Shown here: in pieces, positions 1 to 10,008 of the stretch
How the letters are laid out: the number at the start of each line of letters is the position of its first letter
Numbering within the stretch: the stretch's first letter is position 1
Source: Streptococcus sp. 68
Lineage (GTDB): Bacteria > Bacillota > Bacilli > Lactobacillales > Streptococcaceae
Length of the DNA: 64,000 bases
Assembly (NCBI RefSeq): GCF_013277415.1
Contig: NZ_VMMX01000005.1
Location: 77,381 to 141,380 of the forward strand
Reading direction: 5' to 3'
Position numbers and translations under genes: made by a program
Notes under the pieces: model-generated
The model's input: only the letters and a program-made list of their open reading frames with translations
Told to the model about the DNA's origin: nothing
Databases searched by the model: none

Positions 1-311
1 ACCATGTACTGGATATTTTGGTAAAAACCTGAAATTCCAGAAGATAGGAAAAGCCCCAAAGCATGTGTATAGCCTTGTTCTTTAAGCGAAGTTAGAATCT
101 CATCTAACTTGGCAATACTTGGTTGACTGGTCTTAGGCAATTCAGAAGCCTGAGCCATTTTTTGGTAAAATTCCTCAGCAGTCAGATTGATACCTTCGAC
201 ATACTCCTCACCATCAATATTAACAGGAATATCCAAGACATACAAATCTTCTCTTTGCAAGGTCTCTGCACTGAGATAGGCAGAAGAATCTGTGATAACA
301 GCTAGTTTCAT
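1..311 (-). CDS. DegV family fatty-acid-binding protein, 3' part outside window
   Basis: The first ~103 codons of a gene that runs off the left edge. It starts at the ATG at 311 and opens with [14 protein letters not shown], the typical DegV N-terminus; DegV proteins bind fatty acids and in some Firmicutes act as FakB partners of the fatty-acid kinase. The visible part also has the [12 protein letters not shown] and LPKTSQPS segments typical of the family, the latter close to the ligand pocket. It is followed one base away (upstream in transcription) by the DUF1149 gene, so the two are probably co-transcribed. Only the N-terminal third is visible, so the FakB subtype cannot be judged. Confidence 0.85.
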   Translation of the reverse strand, partial: MKLAVITDSSAYLSAETLQREDLYVLDIPVNIDGEEYVEGINLTAEEFYQKMAQASELPKTSQPSIAKLDEILTSLKEQGYTHALGLFLSSGISGFYQNIQYM

Positions 312-312
312 A

Positions 313-687
313 TTAGAACTCCAAATTGATTCCTGGTAAGTCTAATGCAATTTCAGTTACTTCGTAAGTCAAACGGTTGAGCATGTTCAAAATTGGACGA
401 GCCAAAGTTTCCACTTCTTCTTGGCTCAATTCACTTGGTTCATTGACAATACGGCCATCGATATGATTTACCTGTGAAATGGTTCCACTAATGACAAACT
501 TATCAAATACAATCATAAAGGTCAAGATGACAATCAAGGAAGTCACTTGATTTTCTTGATCATGTTGGAGCAATTGGAAGTTCACATCCACCTTAGTTTC
601 AGGAGCTCCATTTTCATTTTCCCATTCAAAATTACGCGCATCAAAATGATACTGACTAACAAATTCTTGTTCACGTTTAAGATTCAT
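313..687 (-). CDS. DUF1149 family protein
   Basis: A 124-residue soluble protein without signal peptide. The length and the N-terminal [19 protein letters not shown] match the DUF1149 family found next to degV in streptococci; the fold is thought to resemble SecB-like beta sheets, but no function is established. It ends one base before the DegV start, consistent with a two-gene operon. I recognise the family from memory of the pneumococcal locus and assign no activity. Confidence 0.8.
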   Translation of the reverse strand: MNLKREQEFVSQYHFDARNFEWENENGAPETKVDVNFQLLQHDQENQVTSLIVILTFMIVFDKFVISGTISQVNHIDGRIVNEPSELSQEEVETLARPILNMLNRLTYEVTEIALDLPGINLEF

Positions 688-760
688 GTCTTTCTCCCTT
701 GGCTACAATATTATAAGCTATTGTACCATAATTTTTTATTTTCATCTAGTTTTCTAGGAT

Positions 761-2113
761 TTAGTCAATCCCGATTTCAGCTCGAACTACATCTGCGATG
801 GTATCAACATAGTAGTCCACTTCTTCTGTTGTAGGCGCTTCTGCCATAACACGCAAAAGAGGCTCTGTTCCACTTGGGCGTACTAGGATACGGCCATTCC
901 CTGCCATTTCTTCTTCCATCTTCTCGATGATAGCCTTGATAGCTGGCACTTCCATAGCCTTTTCCTTCATGGCATTTTCCACTCGGATATTGACTAATTT
1001 TTGTGGATAGATGGTTACTTCTGCTGCCAACTCTGACAAGCTCTTACCAGTTTCCTTCATGATTTTTGTCAATTGAACAGCAGATAATTGACCATCACCT
1101 GTTGTATTGTAATCCATCAAGATGACGTGCCCAGACTGTTCACCACCAAGGTTGTAGCCTGATTTTCTCATTTCTTCAACAACATAGCGGTCGCCGACTG
1201 CAGTAACTGCCTTGTTAATGCCTTCACGGTCTAAGGCCTTGTGGAAACCAAGATTAGACATCACAGTCGTCACGATTGTATTTTGAGCCAATTGTCCTTT
1301 TTCAGAAAGGTATTTCCCGATGATGTACATAATCTTGTCACCATCGACGATGTCGCCATTCTCATCGACAGCAATCAAACGGTCACTGTCTCCATCAAAG
1401 GCCAAACCGATAGCTGATCCGCTTTCTTTGACCACTTCTTGAAGGGCTTCTGGGTGCGTAGAACCAACATTAAGGTTGATATTAAGACCATCTGGTGTTT
1501 CCCCGATAACCGTCAATTGAGCGCCAAGGTCTGCAAAGATTTGACGGGCACTTGTAGAAGCTGCACCATTGGCTGTATCCAAGGCAACCTTCATTCCTTC
1601 AAGAGGAGTTCCAGTTGAAACAAGGTAGCCTTCATACTTACGCAAGCCTTCTGGATAATCTACCAAGGTTCCCAAGCCTTCTGCACTTGGACGAGGAAGA
1701 GTATCTTCCGCAGCATCTAGCAAGACTTCAATTTCTGCTTCTTTTTCGTCATCTAGTTTGAAGCCATCACCACCAAAGAACTTAATCCCATTATCAAGGG
1801 CTGGGTTGTGGCTAGCAGAAATCATGACACCCGCACTTGCTCCCTCAGTTTTGACCAAGTAAGCTACTGCTGGTGTTGCCAAAACGCCTAGTTTGTATAC
1901 GTGAATCCCTACTGAAAGAAGACCTGCCACCAAGGCAGATTCTAGCATTTCCCCTGAAATACGTGTGTCACGTCCTACAAAGACTTTCGGTGCTTCCGTT
2001 TCATGTTGACTAAGAACATAGCCTCCAAAACGTCCTAATTTAAAGGCTAATTCTGGAGTAAGTTCTACATTAGCTTCTCCACGGACTCCATCAGTCCCAA
2101 AATATTTACCCAT
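761..2113 (-). CDS. glmM: phosphoglucosamine mutase GlmM
   Basis: Converts glucosamine-6-phosphate to glucosamine-1-phosphate, the branch into UDP-GlcNAc for peptidoglycan and teichoic acids. The 450-residue length is the family norm. The active-site loop SASHNP carries the phosphorylated serine at residue 101, the metal loop DGDSDR lies near residue 240, and the phosphate-binding RPSGTEP lies near residue 412. It is the last gene of the cdaA-cdaR-glmM order conserved across Firmicutes, where CdaR and GlmM modulate c-di-AMP synthesis by CdaA. It starts 24 bases after the cdaR stop. Confidence 0.97.
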   Translation of the reverse strand: MGKYFGTDGVRGEANVELTPELAFKLGRFGGYVLSQHETEAPKVFVGRDTRISGEMLESALVAGLLSVGIHVYKLGVLATPAVAYLVKTEGASAGVMISASHNPALDNGIKFFGGDGFKLDDEKEAEIEVLLDAAEDTLPRPSAEGLGTLVDYPEGLRKYEGYLVSTGTPLEGMKVALDTANGAASTSARQIFADLGAQLTVIGETPDGLNINLNVGSTHPEALQEVVKESGSAIGLAFDGDSDRLIAVDENGDIVDGDKIMYIIGKYLSEKGQLAQNTIVTTVMSNLGFHKALDREGINKAVTAVGDRYVVEEMRKSGYNLGGEQSGHVILMDYNTTGDGQLSAVQLTKIMKETGKSLSELAAEVTIYPQKLVNIRVENAMKEKAMEVPAIKAIIEKMEEEMAGNGRILVRPSGTEPLLRVMAEAPTTEEVDYYVDTIADVVRAEIGID

Positions 2114-2137
2114 TTTTATAAAATCCTTTTTCTATTT

Positions 2138-2917
2138 TTAATTCGTTTTTGAACTAGTTGCTTTCGTTGACGAAGATGTCTCCGATGAACTGCTTGTACT
2201 TGAATTTGATGTGCTTGAACTTGGTGCTACTGGTTTTGTAGTCACCTTCATTATTGTATCAAACGGAGTGATAACTGCCGGTAAGACAACACCATTGCGG
2301 TCGATTGCCTGCAAAGGTACTGAACCACTGTAATTACCTGTTATGCGTTCGCTAGTTGGCAAGACAGCGATAATCTTATCAATTCTATCCAATGTCTCTT
2401 GGTCACTCGTAATCGACACTTCTTCATCTGACAGCGTGACATTTTCAATCTGTACCCGACTATCAATTTGACTAGGGTCAATCTCTGGTACAACCTTTAC
2501 CTTATTCTTCTGAGCCTTCTTACCAATCTTGACTGTAATTTTTTGCGGAGTCGCCACAGCGGTCAGACCATTGGGTAAATCTTCAATGCTCAAAGGAACT
2601 TCAATCGTTCCAACACTGGCATCTGTTAGGTCAGCAGTAACCTTGAATTTACGTGTACTTTCTTGCATTTCACTAGCTAGCGATAGGCGATTTGCACCAG
2701 TCAAGACCACTGAGACTTCTGAAGCAAAACCACTAATAAAATACTCATCACTATTATAGCGTATGTCAATAGGGACATTTGTTACTGTATTCGTATAGGT
2801 TTCCGTTTTTACCTGCCTAGCACTGGTACTGTTTTGAAAATTCGTCGCCGTAGCATAGACAAATAAGACACAAGCAAAAAAGAGTGAGGATATGATATAT
2901 AAACTATTTTTTCTCAT
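2138..2917 (-). CDS. cdaR: CdaR, YbbR-domain regulator of diadenylate cyclase
   Basis: A 259-residue protein with one N-terminal membrane segment (about residues 7-25), then extracytoplasmic YbbR repeats, ending in a Ser/Thr-rich low-complexity tail (from about residue 232). In Firmicutes CdaR sits on the outer face and regulates CdaA. The start overlaps the 3' end of cdaA by 14 bases, indicating translational coupling. Many CdaR proteins carry more YbbR repeats; this short form is usual for streptococci as far as I recall. The role is assigned by family and operon order. Confidence 0.9.
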   Translation of the reverse strand: MRKNSLYIISSLFFACVLFVYATATNFQNSTSARQVKTETYTNTVTNVPIDIRYNSDEYFISGFASEVSVVLTGANRLSLASEMQESTRKFKVTADLTDASVGTIEVPLSIEDLPNGLTAVATPQKITVKIGKKAQKNKVKVVPEIDPSQIDSRVQIENVTLSDEEVSITSDQETLDRIDKIIAVLPTSERITGNYSGSVPLQAIDRNGVVLPAVITPFDTIMKVTTKPVAPSSSTSNSSTSSSSETSSSTKATSSKTN

Positions 2918-3761
2918 GTTTCCATCCTCCTAGCAATCGTTCTTTAAAACTAAGACCTGCTTCCTCTTTTGGAAGTAAGATTTCACGTAATTCTGTTTCA
3001 AATTCATCAAGTGTTAGGTTGTGCTTAAAGATTCCATTATAGGTTATCGAAATTCCTCCCGTTTCCTCTGATACGACAAAAGTCAAGGCATCTGAGACTT
3101 CTGATAAACCAATAGCCGCCCGGTGTCTGGTCCCAAATTCCTTGGAAATTCCTGTACTTTCTGTCAAGGGCAGATAGGCAGACGTCACAGCGATACGTTC
3201 TTCTCTGATAATCACCGCACCATCATGTAGAGGAGTGTTGGGAATAAAAATGTTAATGAGAAGTTCTGCAGAAATCTTAGCATCTAAGGGAATTCCTGTC
3301 GAAATATACTCCTGCAAGGTACGTACACGCTGAATAGCAACCAAGGCACCGATTTTACGAGGACTCATGTATTCGACGGACTTAACAAAGGCACGAATCA
3401 TCTGTTCCTCAGCACTAATAGGGGCATTGGAAAAGAAATCTGTCGCTCTTCCCAAACGTTCCAAACCAGTCCGAATCTCTGGAGAGAAGATAACAACCGC
3501 CGCAATAACCCCATAAGTAATAATTTGATTGATCAACCAAGAAATCGTAGTCAAGCCAATCATATTTGCAAGGATTTGAGCTAAAATAAACACCAAAACT
3601 CCACGTACCAAAATCATAATCTTGGTTCCTGCAATAGCTTTTGTAAAATGGTATAAAATATAAGCAACAATCAAAATATCAATCAGATTGATAGCTATCG
3701 TCCATGGACTTGCAAACAAACTGGTCCAATATTGCAGATTGGATAATTGTTGAAAATTCAT
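2904..3761 (-). CDS. cdaA: diadenylate cyclase CdaA (c-di-AMP synthase)
   Basis: Makes c-di-AMP from two ATP at the membrane. Three hydrophobic N-terminal segments (within about residues 20-100) are followed by the DAC domain, with the signature DGA in PLHDGAVII and RHR in GTRHRAAIGLSE. I choose the ATG at 3761 (285 residues) because GGGAGG lies properly spaced before it; the longer frame would begin at a TTG lying upstream of that ribosome site. First gene of cdaA-cdaR-glmM. Confidence 0.95.
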   Translation of the reverse strand: MNFQQLSNLQYWTSLFASPWTIAINLIDILIVAYILYHFTKAIAGTKIMILVRGVLVFILAQILANMIGLTTISWLINQIITYGVIAAVVIFSPEIRTGLERLGRATDFFSNAPISAEEQMIRAFVKSVEYMSPRKIGALVAIQRVRTLQEYISTGIPLDAKISAELLINIFIPNTPLHDGAVIIREERIAVTSAYLPLTESTGISKEFGTRHRAAIGLSEVSDALTFVVSEETGGISITYNGIFKHNLTLDEFETELREILLPKEEAGLSFKERLLGGWKHEKK

Positions 3762-3838
3762 CCCTGATATCCTCCCTATCAAAACACTTTCGTCCTATTA
3801 TACCATTTTCTGGCATTTTTTTCCCTATCCTAGTCCAT

Positions 3839-3866
3839 TTTACATTGAGCAAAAATATGATACAAT
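3839..3866 (+). promoter_or_regulatory. promoter of the ferredoxin-NADP reductase gene
   Basis: A TTTACA box at 3839-3844, 16 bases, then TGaTACAAT, an extended -10 with the hexamer at 3861-3866. The predicted start of transcription leaves a short leader containing AAAGGAGA before the ATG at 3897. Confidence 0.6.
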
Positions 3867-3896
3867 AAACTGACTAGAAAAAACAAAGGAGAAACC

Positions 3897-4865
3897 ATGT
3901 CTCAACTCTATGATATTACCATTGTAGGTGGTGGTCCTGTTGGGCTTTTTGCAGCCTTTTATGCCCACCTACGTCAAGCCAAGGTTCAAATCATTGACTC
4001 TCTTCCCCAGCTAGGTGGACAACCTGCTATTCTCTACCCTGAAAAAGAAATCCTAGACGTCCCAGGCTTCCCAAACCTGACTGGAGAAGAGTTGACTAAT
4101 CGCTTGATTGAACAGCTAAATGGATTTGATACCCCTATTCATCTCAATGAAACGGTTCTTGAGATTGAAAAACAAGAAGAAGGATTTACCATCACGACTT
4201 CTAAAGGAAGTCACCTGACTAAAACAGTTATCATCGCTATGGGTGGCGGTGCCTTCAAACCACGTCCTTTGGAACTAGAAGGCGTTGAGGGCTATGAAAA
4301 TATCCATTACCACGTTTCCAACATCCAGCAATACGCTGGTAAGAACGTGACGATTCTTGGTGGGGGAGACTCAGCAGTGGATTGGGCTTTGGCTTTTGAA
4401 AAAATTGCACCAACCACCCTTGTTCACCGCAGAGATAATTTCCGTGCCTTGGAACACAGTGTTCAAGCCCTGCAAGAATCATCTGTATCCATCAAGACAC
4501 CATTCGTTCCTAGCCAACTCCTTGGAGATGGAAAAGCACTCGATAAACTTGAAATCACAAAAGTCAAATCTGATGAAACCGAAACGATTGACCTAGACCA
4601 CCTCTTTGTCAACTATGGTTTCAAATCTTCGGTCGGTAATCTTAAAAACTGGGGGCTCGACCTCAACCGCCACAAGATTATCGTCAACAGCAAACAAGAA
4701 TCTAGCCAAGCAGGTATCTATGCTATCGGTGACTGCTGCTACTATGACGGAAAAATTGACTTGATTGCGACAGGTCTCGGAGAAGCTCCAACTGCTGTCA
4801 ATAATGCTATCAACTACATCGACCCTGAGCAAAAAGTACAACCAAAACACTCTACTAGTTTATAA
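3897..4865 (+). CDS. thioredoxin-reductase-like ferredoxin/flavodoxin-NADP+ reductase
   Basis: A 322-residue flavoprotein of the thioredoxin reductase-like FNR class (YumC type): it passes electrons between NADPH and ferredoxin or flavodoxin. The FAD-binding GGGPVG near residue 11 and the NAD(P)-binding GGGDSA near residue 155 are visible; the CxxC redox pair of true thioredoxin reductase is missing, which separates the two classes. The C-terminal GIYAIGD motif contacts FAD. Transcribed alone, divergently from cdaA, and closed by the hairpin at 4871. Confidence 0.92.
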   Translation: MSQLYDITIVGGGPVGLFAAFYAHLRQAKVQIIDSLPQLGGQPAILYPEKEILDVPGFPNLTGEELTNRLIEQLNGFDTPIHLNETVLEIEKQEEGFTITTSKGSHLTKTVIIAMGGGAFKPRPLELEGVEGYENIHYHVSNIQQYAGKNVTILGGGDSAVDWALAFEKIAPTTLVHRRDNFRALEHSVQALQESSVSIKTPFVPSQLLGDGKALDKLEITKVKSDETETIDLDHLFVNYGFKSSVGNLKNWGLDLNRHKIIVNSKQESSQAGIYAIGDCCYYDGKIDLIATGLGEAPTAVNNAINYIDPEQKVQPKHSTSL

Positions 4866-4870
4866 AAAAG

Positions 4871-4900
4871 AACCACGAGTCACATAGGATTCGTGGTTTT
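4871..4900 (+). terminator. rho-independent terminator after the FNR gene
   Basis: AACCACGA pairs with TCGTGGTT across a 12-base loop and is followed by a short T run. Confidence 0.75.
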
Positions 4901-4904
4901 AAAA

Positions 4905-4945
4905 TGAACTACACCTCAAAAGTTAGACAGAAATACATCTAACTT
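4905..4945. repeat. possible IS3-family terminal remnant
   Basis: The stretch beginning TGAACTACACCTCAAAAG resembles the terminal inverted repeat of streptococcal IS3-family elements, and AAGTTAGA (4920-4927) is repeated inverted as TCTAACTT (4938-4945). No transposase frame is attached. I infer a residual end or internal deletion product; the family is recalled, not searched. Confidence 0.4.
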
Positions 4946-5168
4946 CTGATATGCAGCCCACCTTCTCTTTGCTCTTGTTTGAATAAGAAATTTTTTGAAG
5001 AATCATTAGATTATACAAAGTATTCATATCAGCCTTTTAAAGCTATATAAAAACTCTCCAACTATTCTATTATACCATATAAAAAAATAAATAAATAGAC
5101 TTGTTTTTTTCTTTTTTTGACGTATTCTAATAATAGAAAGCGCTTTAAATAAAATAAAAGGAGGTTTT
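4946..5168. other. AT-rich spacer with a weak cre-like site
   Basis: No gene seen. It carries a palindromic GAAAGCGCTTT at about 5138-5148 that resembles a CcpA cre site with two mismatches, and AAAGGAGG just before the ATG at 5169. The -35/-10 pair is ambiguous. Confidence 0.35.
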
Positions 5169-5384
5169 ATGAGGAAAGTAAATAAGGACATTTTATTCTT
5201 AACTGGAATCATAGTTTTATGTTTTGGTTTTTTATTATTTCACATCAACCCCTATTATGCCGAACCCTATGCGACACTGAAAGAAAGAATAAATTTATTC
5301 TTTTGGCAACTATATTGGAGACCTGTAGGAACTCTCAGTATTATTTCGGGTTGCATTATAACTTTCAAAGGATTGAAAAAATAA
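5169..5384 (+). CDS. small two-helix membrane protein, function unknown
   Basis: A 71-residue protein preceded by a strong AAAGGAGG site. Two hydrophobic segments (about residues 9-25 and 52-66) are separated by a tyrosine- and charge-rich loop. I do not recognise a family. It lies 30 bases upstream of a secreted protein of unknown function and probably shares its transcript. The pair could be an effector with its membrane partner, but nothing in the sequence proves it. Both sit between IS-like debris and a repeat hairpin, which suggests acquired DNA. Confidence 0.65.
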   Translation: MRKVNKDILFLTGIIVLCFGFLLFHINPYYAEPYATLKERINLFFWQLYWRPVGTLSIISGCIITFKGLKK

Positions 5385-5414
5385 TCTTTTACTCATGAAG
5401 AAAGGAAATTTGTT

Positions 5415-5990
5415 ATGATTAAACTGAAACTATTGTTTTTCTCTCTACTATCAAGTCTATTATTCTTAGTCACAACATCTACGGTTTTTGCTGATGTCTA
5501 TCCTGGTACAAATTATGAAATTGTATCTAATCGTATTGTAAAAGATATCAACACAGGAGAGTTATTGTCATTTTATACGACTGAACTTAGAGACGCCTAT
5601 TTAGAGTCTAAATCTACGTATCAGACTCGTTCTAATGCAACTGGTGTTGCAGACTATAGAACTAAATACTCTCACTCTTACAAGAAAAGCACCACATCAG
5701 GTCCTGTAAGTTCAACTGCCTATGGTGGAAAAGCTGGAGCTACTCTGACTGTAGGTGCAGGTGTTAGCTTTTCTACTCCGGAGTCTGGAGCTGGACTTAG
5801 TTTAAATCACTCAGTCTCCCATAACGTACCACCCTACACTTATGGTTATATTAGACTAAAAGCATCTTACACAGTAAACGTTCGTAAACTAGAAGTTAGA
5901 TACTTAGGCACCAACAAATGGGTTCCAGCTGGTGAAACCTCTACTATATCGAATGTTAGCGTTTGGAGCGAACTGGTCACTTGGAAATAA
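5415..5990 (+). CDS. secreted protein of unknown function
   Basis: A 191-residue protein with a clear signal peptide (basic start, hydrophobic core about residues 5-22, likely cleavage after TVFA near residue 26). The mature part is rich in Ser, Thr, Gly and Tyr, lacks cysteine, and has a predicted beta-rich middle (alternating segments such as AGATLTVGAGVSFSTP) with no LPXTG, choline-binding or GW anchor, so it should be released or passively held. AAAGGAAA lies upstream of the ATG. No family recognised. It looks co-transcribed with the small membrane protein before it. Confidence 0.75.
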   Translation: MIKLKLLFFSLLSSLLFLVTTSTVFADVYPGTNYEIVSNRIVKDINTGELLSFYTTELRDAYLESKSTYQTRSNATGVADYRTKYSHSYKKSTTSGPVSSTAYGGKAGATLTVGAGVSFSTPESGAGLSLNHSVSHNVPPYTYGYIRLKASYTVNVRKLEVRYLGTNKWVPAGETSTISNVSVWSELVTWK

Positions 5991-6004
5991 CTCATTAGAG
6001 ACTG

Positions 6005-6106
6005 GGTAAAAACTCAATTTCAGGAGAAAATGAAATAAATTTTCTCACAATAAAACGCATAGTATTACGGTTCAAGTCAGCACCGGATATTATGCGTTTT
6101 TGATTT
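6005..6106 (+). repeat. SPRITE-like dispersed hairpin, copy 1, acting as terminator
   Basis: A long imperfect inverted repeat: AAAACGCATAGTATTAC opens it and GGATATTATGCGTTTTT closes it. Related hairpins with the same AAAACGCATA arms lie at 29540 and 51908, each just downstream of a gene. The proximal part (TGGGTAAAAACTCA) recurs at 54254. The name SPRITE (terminator-like pneumococcal repeat) is assigned from memory; the repeated structure itself is directly visible. Confidence 0.6.
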
Positions 6107-6197
6107 TAAAGAGCCAAATTTCTTAACTTAATGACATTGCTTTTTGCCCAACCTCTTTTTATTTCAAAAAAGAACCTCGCAAAACAAGAGCCTGGTT

Positions 6198-7109
6198 TTA
6201 TAGTTCATCAGCTAATTTATTTATCTTTCTGAGTCTGTGATTGACACCACTTTTTGTAAGGGGATTGCTGAGGCTATCTGCTAACTGCTGGATAGAGTAG
6301 TCTGGGTGCTGAATCCGCAACTGCGCTACTTCCTGCAAATCCACTGGCAGGTTTTCTAAACCCATGATATCTTTGATTTTACTGATATTGTTGATGGTCT
6401 TCATGCTGGCAGAAACTGTCCGAGCGATATTAGCTGTTTCGGCATTGTTGGCCCGATTGAGATTATTACGGGTTTCTCGCAAAATCTTAACCCGCTCAAA
6501 ATCATCACGCGCCTGCATGGCTCCGATGACTATCAAGAAATCCATAATATCTTCGGCACGCTGGAGATAGGTCACAGCCCCCTTCTTACGCTCAAGCACC
6601 TTGGCATCCAGTAAAAATTGCTGGAGAAGAGAGGCAATCCCTTGCGCGTGGTCCAGATAAACAGAACTGATTTCCAACTGATACTTGCCTGACTCAGGGT
6701 CACGAATGCTCCCATTCGCCAAGAAAGCGCCACAAAGATAGGCACGACCTGCTTCCTCGTCTGATAAAATCTCCTCATCAATACCTGTTTCCAGGCCAAA
6801 GAAAGAGTCTGCCAAGTGCAAATCACTCAACAAATCCTGCACCTTTTCATCTGTAAAAACGGTATAGACCCGATTCTTGCGAAGATTGCTCCGTTGGTGG
6901 TGACGAATTTCCGATTTGATTTCATAGAAATGGAGAAAGGACTCATAGAGGTGACGAGCCAGCTTAGCATTTTCTGTCACGACAGACAAGGTCAAACCCG
7001 AAGTCGAGAGACCAATACTGCCAGACATCTTGATAATGGCAGATAATTCATGCCGGCTCAGATGGTGCTGACCTAGGATTTCTTCTTTTACTGCTACTGT
7101 GAAACTCAT
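6198..7109 (-). CDS. whiA: DNA-binding protein WhiA
   Basis: A 303-residue protein with an N-terminal LAGLIDADG-like domain that has lost nuclease activity and a C-terminal helix-turn-helix (about residues 220-300, including the [17 protein letters not shown] helix pair). In Firmicutes WhiA affects division and chromosome segregation. Its start overlaps the end of glmR by four bases, the arrangement conserved in the rapZ-glmR-whiA cluster. Full family length, no defects seen. Confidence 0.95.
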   Translation of the reverse strand: MSFTVAVKEEILGQHHLSRHELSAIIKMSGSIGLSTSGLTLSVVTENAKLARHLYESFLHFYEIKSEIRHHQRSNLRKNRVYTVFTDEKVQDLLSDLHLADSFFGLETGIDEEILSDEEAGRAYLCGAFLANGSIRDPESGKYQLEISSVYLDHAQGIASLLQQFLLDAKVLERKKGAVTYLQRAEDIMDFLIVIGAMQARDDFERVKILRETRNNLNRANNAETANIARTVSASMKTINNISKIKDIMGLENLPVDLQEVAQLRIQHPDYSIQQLADSLSNPLTKSGVNHRLRKINKLADEL

Positions 7110-8083
7110 TTTCTCACCTGTATAATCCGCATCAATTCGTCCACGATCAAATCTCCATCGTGGAAGGCACCCCCATTTTCCAGACGAAGGAAGTTGGATG
7201 AAATCACACGCGGAACTTGCTTACAAAGACCTGCAAAATCATGTTCCACCTGGACCAAGTATTCATCAAAGCGGTTGGAATTCATGTATTCCTGAGGCAC
7301 TTTTTCGATATTCACCAAGACAGTATCGATAAAAGGTCGACCAAGGTGACGATGCAAGACCTCTACGTGGTCACTATCTGTAAAGTGTTCCGTCTCCCCA
7401 CGTTGGGTCATGATATTGCAGACATAGGCGATTTCTGCCTTGGTTTCCAAAAGTGCCTGCCCGATTTCCTTAATCACGATATTGGGCAAAATCGAGGTAA
7501 AGAGGGAACCAGGTCCGAGGACAATCATGTCACTTTCAAGAATGGTCTGCACTACTCGACGACTGGCCAGAGGTGTATCATCGTTGAGGGTATTGGTCAC
7601 ATAAACATGATCAATCATGCCTGGATGGTCTGCAATATGACTCTCTCCAGCCACCTCTGTCCCGTCCTGGAAGACTGCATGAAGGGTCAAGGGATGGTCA
7701 CTGGAAGGATAAATCTTCCCAGTGGTATGGAAAAATTTGCTCAGCAACTGCATGGCATTATAGGTCGAACCCTGCATTTCTGACAGACCTGCAATAATGA
7801 GATTTCCCAATGGATGGCCAGCAAAGGCTCCAGCATCTTCAGAAAAGCGATACTGAAAGACCTTTTCATAAAACTTAGGCATATCCGACATGGCCACAAG
7901 GACATTACGAAGATCACCTGGCGGTGTCAATTGCTGCATATTTTTTCGGAGTTCACCTGAAGAACCACCATCATCTGCCACCGTTACGATAGCCGCGATT
8001 TCCACATCTTTTTCCCGCAGACTTTTAAGAATGACGGGGATCCCAGTCCCTCCACCAATCACCGTTATCTTTGGTTTTCTCAT
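7106..8083 (-). CDS. glmR: GlmR/YvcK, UDP-GlcNAc-binding regulator of cell-wall precursor supply
   Basis: A 325-residue member of the YvcK/CofD-like family. The nucleotide-binding opening [13 protein letters not shown] lies at residues 10-22, and [10 protein letters not shown] near residue 38 is diagnostic. In Bacillus GlmR directs carbon into amino-sugar synthesis by stimulating GlmS. It overlaps rapZ upstream and whiA downstream by four bases each, so the three are translated from one message. Confidence 0.93.
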   Translation of the reverse strand: MRKPKITVIGGGTGIPVILKSLREKDVEIAAIVTVADDGGSSGELRKNMQQLTPPGDLRNVLVAMSDMPKFYEKVFQYRFSEDAGAFAGHPLGNLIIAGLSEMQGSTYNAMQLLSKFFHTTGKIYPSSDHPLTLHAVFQDGTEVAGESHIADHPGMIDHVYVTNTLNDDTPLASRRVVQTILESDMIVLGPGSLFTSILPNIVIKEIGQALLETKAEIAYVCNIMTQRGETEHFTDSDHVEVLHRHLGRPFIDTVLVNIEKVPQEYMNSNRFDEYLVQVEHDFAGLCKQVPRVISSNFLRLENGGAFHDGDLIVDELMRIIQVRK

Positions 8084-8970
8084 GAACGGTTTACCGTTTC
8101 CTTTCTTCGGTCTTTGTCACGATGTCCTTCATTGACAGGCCAATTCTTGGATAAGTCCTGCGCCAAGCGTTTGGCAAAGGCCACACTACGGTGTTGTCCA
8201 CCCGTACATCCCATGGCAATAGTCAAAACAGACTTTCCTTCCTTTTGGTAACTTGGCAAAATTGGCTCAATCAAGGCCAACAAATGTTGATAAAAGTCTT
8301 CTGACTCAGGATGATTCATGACATAGTCATAAACAGGTTCATCCACACCCGTTTGGTTTCGCAGTTCTGGTAGGTAGTATGGATTTGGCAAAAAGCGCAC
8401 ATCAAAGACCAAGTCCGCATCAATTGGGATTCCATATTTAAAGCCGAAAGACATGACTTCAATACGGAAAGACTGGGCTTGCTCTTGATCTGAAAACTGC
8501 TCTGCAAGGGTTTTACGCAGCTCACGAGGAGTAAGTTCAGTTGTATCCACCACATTTTGGCTCATATTTTTTAAAGGTGCCAAAAGTTCACGTTCCAACT
8601 TGATTCCATCCAAAATCCGTCCATCTGCAGCTAGTGGGTGACTCCGTCTGGTTTCCTTGTAACGGGCTACCAATTCCTTATCTGCTGCGTCCAAAAAGAG
8701 GATTTTAAAATCCAAATCATCTTGATTTTCCAACTCATCCAAAACAGCTTGAATCTCTGAGAAGAAAGAACGGCTACGCATATCCACTACCAAGGCCAAC
8801 TTATGGTCGTCTTCCTTTGTTTCCACCAACTGCAAAAACTTAGGCAAGAGAGCTGGAGGCATATTATCAATAGTAAAATAACCCAAATCTTCGAAGGACT
8901 GAATGGCAACTGTTTTCCCTGCACCACTCATCCCTGTCACAATCACCAAGTGAAGTTGTTTCTTTGTCAT
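8080..8970 (-). CDS. rapZ: RNase adapter / nucleotide-binding protein RapZ (YvcJ)
   Basis: A 296-residue P-loop protein with [10 protein letters not shown] at residues 13-22 and the conserved C-terminal [10 protein letters not shown] near residue 252. In enterobacteria RapZ controls GlmS through small RNAs. In Firmicutes it binds nucleotides, and the exact role is less clear. It is the first gene of rapZ-glmR-whiA. The final residues ([14 protein letters not shown]) form a charged tail. Confidence 0.93.
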   Translation of the reverse strand: MTKKQLHLVIVTGMSGAGKTVAIQSFEDLGYFTIDNMPPALLPKFLQLVETKEDDHKLALVVDMRSRSFFSEIQAVLDELENQDDLDFKILFLDAADKELVARYKETRRSHPLAADGRILDGIKLERELLAPLKNMSQNVVDTTELTPRELRKTLAEQFSDQEQAQSFRIEVMSFGFKYGIPIDADLVFDVRFLPNPYYLPELRNQTGVDEPVYDYVMNHPESEDFYQHLLALIEPILPSYQKEGKSVLTIAMGCTGGQHRSVAFAKRLAQDLSKNWPVNEGHRDKDRRKETVNRS

Positions 8971-9021
8971 CTTTTTCTCCTTATATCAAAAGAAGTTTGG
9001 CAACACCAAACTTCAGCTAGC

Positions 9022-9402
9022 TTATCCAATCTCTGCGATGACTTCAATTTCGACTTTTACATCACGAGGAAGACGAGCTACCTCCACAGCTGAACGAGCT
9101 GGAAATTCCTCCTTAAAGGCCGTTTGGTAAACCTCGTTAAAAGGAACGAAGTCGTTCATATCGCTCAAGAAGCAAGTTGTTTTGACAACATGGTCAAAGT
9201 CTGTTCCTGCTTCTGCCAAAATAGCACCGATGTTTTTTAGGACTTGCTCTGTCTGTTCTTGAATCGTTTCTCCAATGATTTCCCCAGTTTCAGGAGAGAG
9301 AGGAACTTGACCACTAGCAAACAAAAGGTTGCCAACGATTTTTCCTTGAACATAGGGTCCGATAGCCTTTGGAGCTTTGTCTGTATGAATTGTTTTTGCC
9401 AT
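9022..9402 (-). CDS. ridA: RidA family enamine/imine deaminase
   Basis: A 126-residue RidA/YjgF protein that hydrolyses reactive 2-aminoacrylate and related imines released by PLP enzymes. Signature elements visible: GPYVQGKIVGNLLFASGQ near the start, an Arg in the FPARSAVEVARLP segment (about residues 103-115) that anchors the substrate carboxylate, and the C-terminal VEIEVIAEIG. It starts 11 bases after the engB stop, so it is likely the tail of the clpX-engB transcript. Confidence 0.93.
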   Translation of the reverse strand: MAKTIHTDKAPKAIGPYVQGKIVGNLLFASGQVPLSPETGEIIGETIQEQTEQVLKNIGAILAEAGTDFDHVVKTTCFLSDMNDFVPFNEVYQTAFKEEFPARSAVEVARLPRDVKVEIEVIAEIG

Positions 9403-9412
9403 TTTCTTTTCC

Positions 9413-10000
9413 TCACAATTTTTCTAAGATTGCATCCCAAGCCTCATCCATCCCTGCCTTACTGACAGATGAAAAGAGGATAAAGTCGTCACTTGGGTCA
9501 AAGTTTAATTTCTTTTTGATTGCTGATTCGTGCTTGTTCCATTTACCACGAGGAATCTTATCTGCCTTGGTCGCAACGATGATAACCGGAATCTCATAAT
9601 ACTTGAGAAATTCGTACATCTGTACATCATCTGCTGACGGGTCATGACGAAGGTCAACTAAACTGACTACCGCACGGAGATTTTCTCGAGTTGTCAGATA
9701 CTCCTCAATCATGCGCCCCCACTTTTCACGTTCCTTTTTAGAAACACGGGCATATCCATAGCCAGGCACATCCACAAAGCGCATCTTGTCGTCGATATTA
9801 AAGAAATTGAGCAACTGAGTTTTCCCAGGTTTCCCTGACGTACGAGCCAGATTCTTACGGTTCAGCATGGTGTTGATAAAACTAGACTTGCCAACATTTG
9901 AACGCCCTGCTAGGGCAATCTCTGGCAGTTCATCCTGCGGATAGTGGGACTTATTCGCCGCACTGAGCAAGATTTCAGCATTGTGTGTATTAAGTTCCAT
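9413..10000 (-). CDS. engB: ribosome biogenesis GTPase EngB (YsxC/YihA)
   Basis: A GTPase needed for 50S subunit maturation. G1 GRSNVGKSS near residue 31, G3 DVPGYG near residue 76, and G4 TKAD near residue 144 are present. The ATG at 10000 (195 residues) is preferred because AGAGGTGA is spaced five bases before it; a GTG two codons upstream lies inside that site. It follows clpX with only a few bases between, a conserved pairing. Confidence 0.95.
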   Translation of the reverse strand: MELNTHNAEILLSAANKSHYPQDELPEIALAGRSNVGKSSFINTMLNRKNLARTSGKPGKTQLLNFFNIDDKMRFVDVPGYGYARVSKKEREKWGRMIEEYLTTRENLRAVVSLVDLRHDPSADDVQMYEFLKYYEIPVIIVATKADKIPRGKWNKHESAIKKKLNFDPSDDFILFSSVSKAGMDEAWDAILEKL

Positions 10001-10008
10001 AGTCACCT

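Noticed and set aside
4905-4945. An active IS3 element
   Set aside because: Only a short terminal-like sequence is present; no transposase frame.
5024-5212. 62-codon minus-strand ORF in the spacer before the orphan pair
   Set aside because: Low-complexity AT-rich translation, no ribosome site, and it overlaps the well-supported gene at 5169.
6170-6197. Terminator after whiA
   Set aside because: The AACC/GGTT arms pair only with a large asymmetric internal loop; too weak to call.
7217-7783. 188-codon ORF antisense to glmR
   Set aside because: Shadow of a well-supported gene, no start signals.
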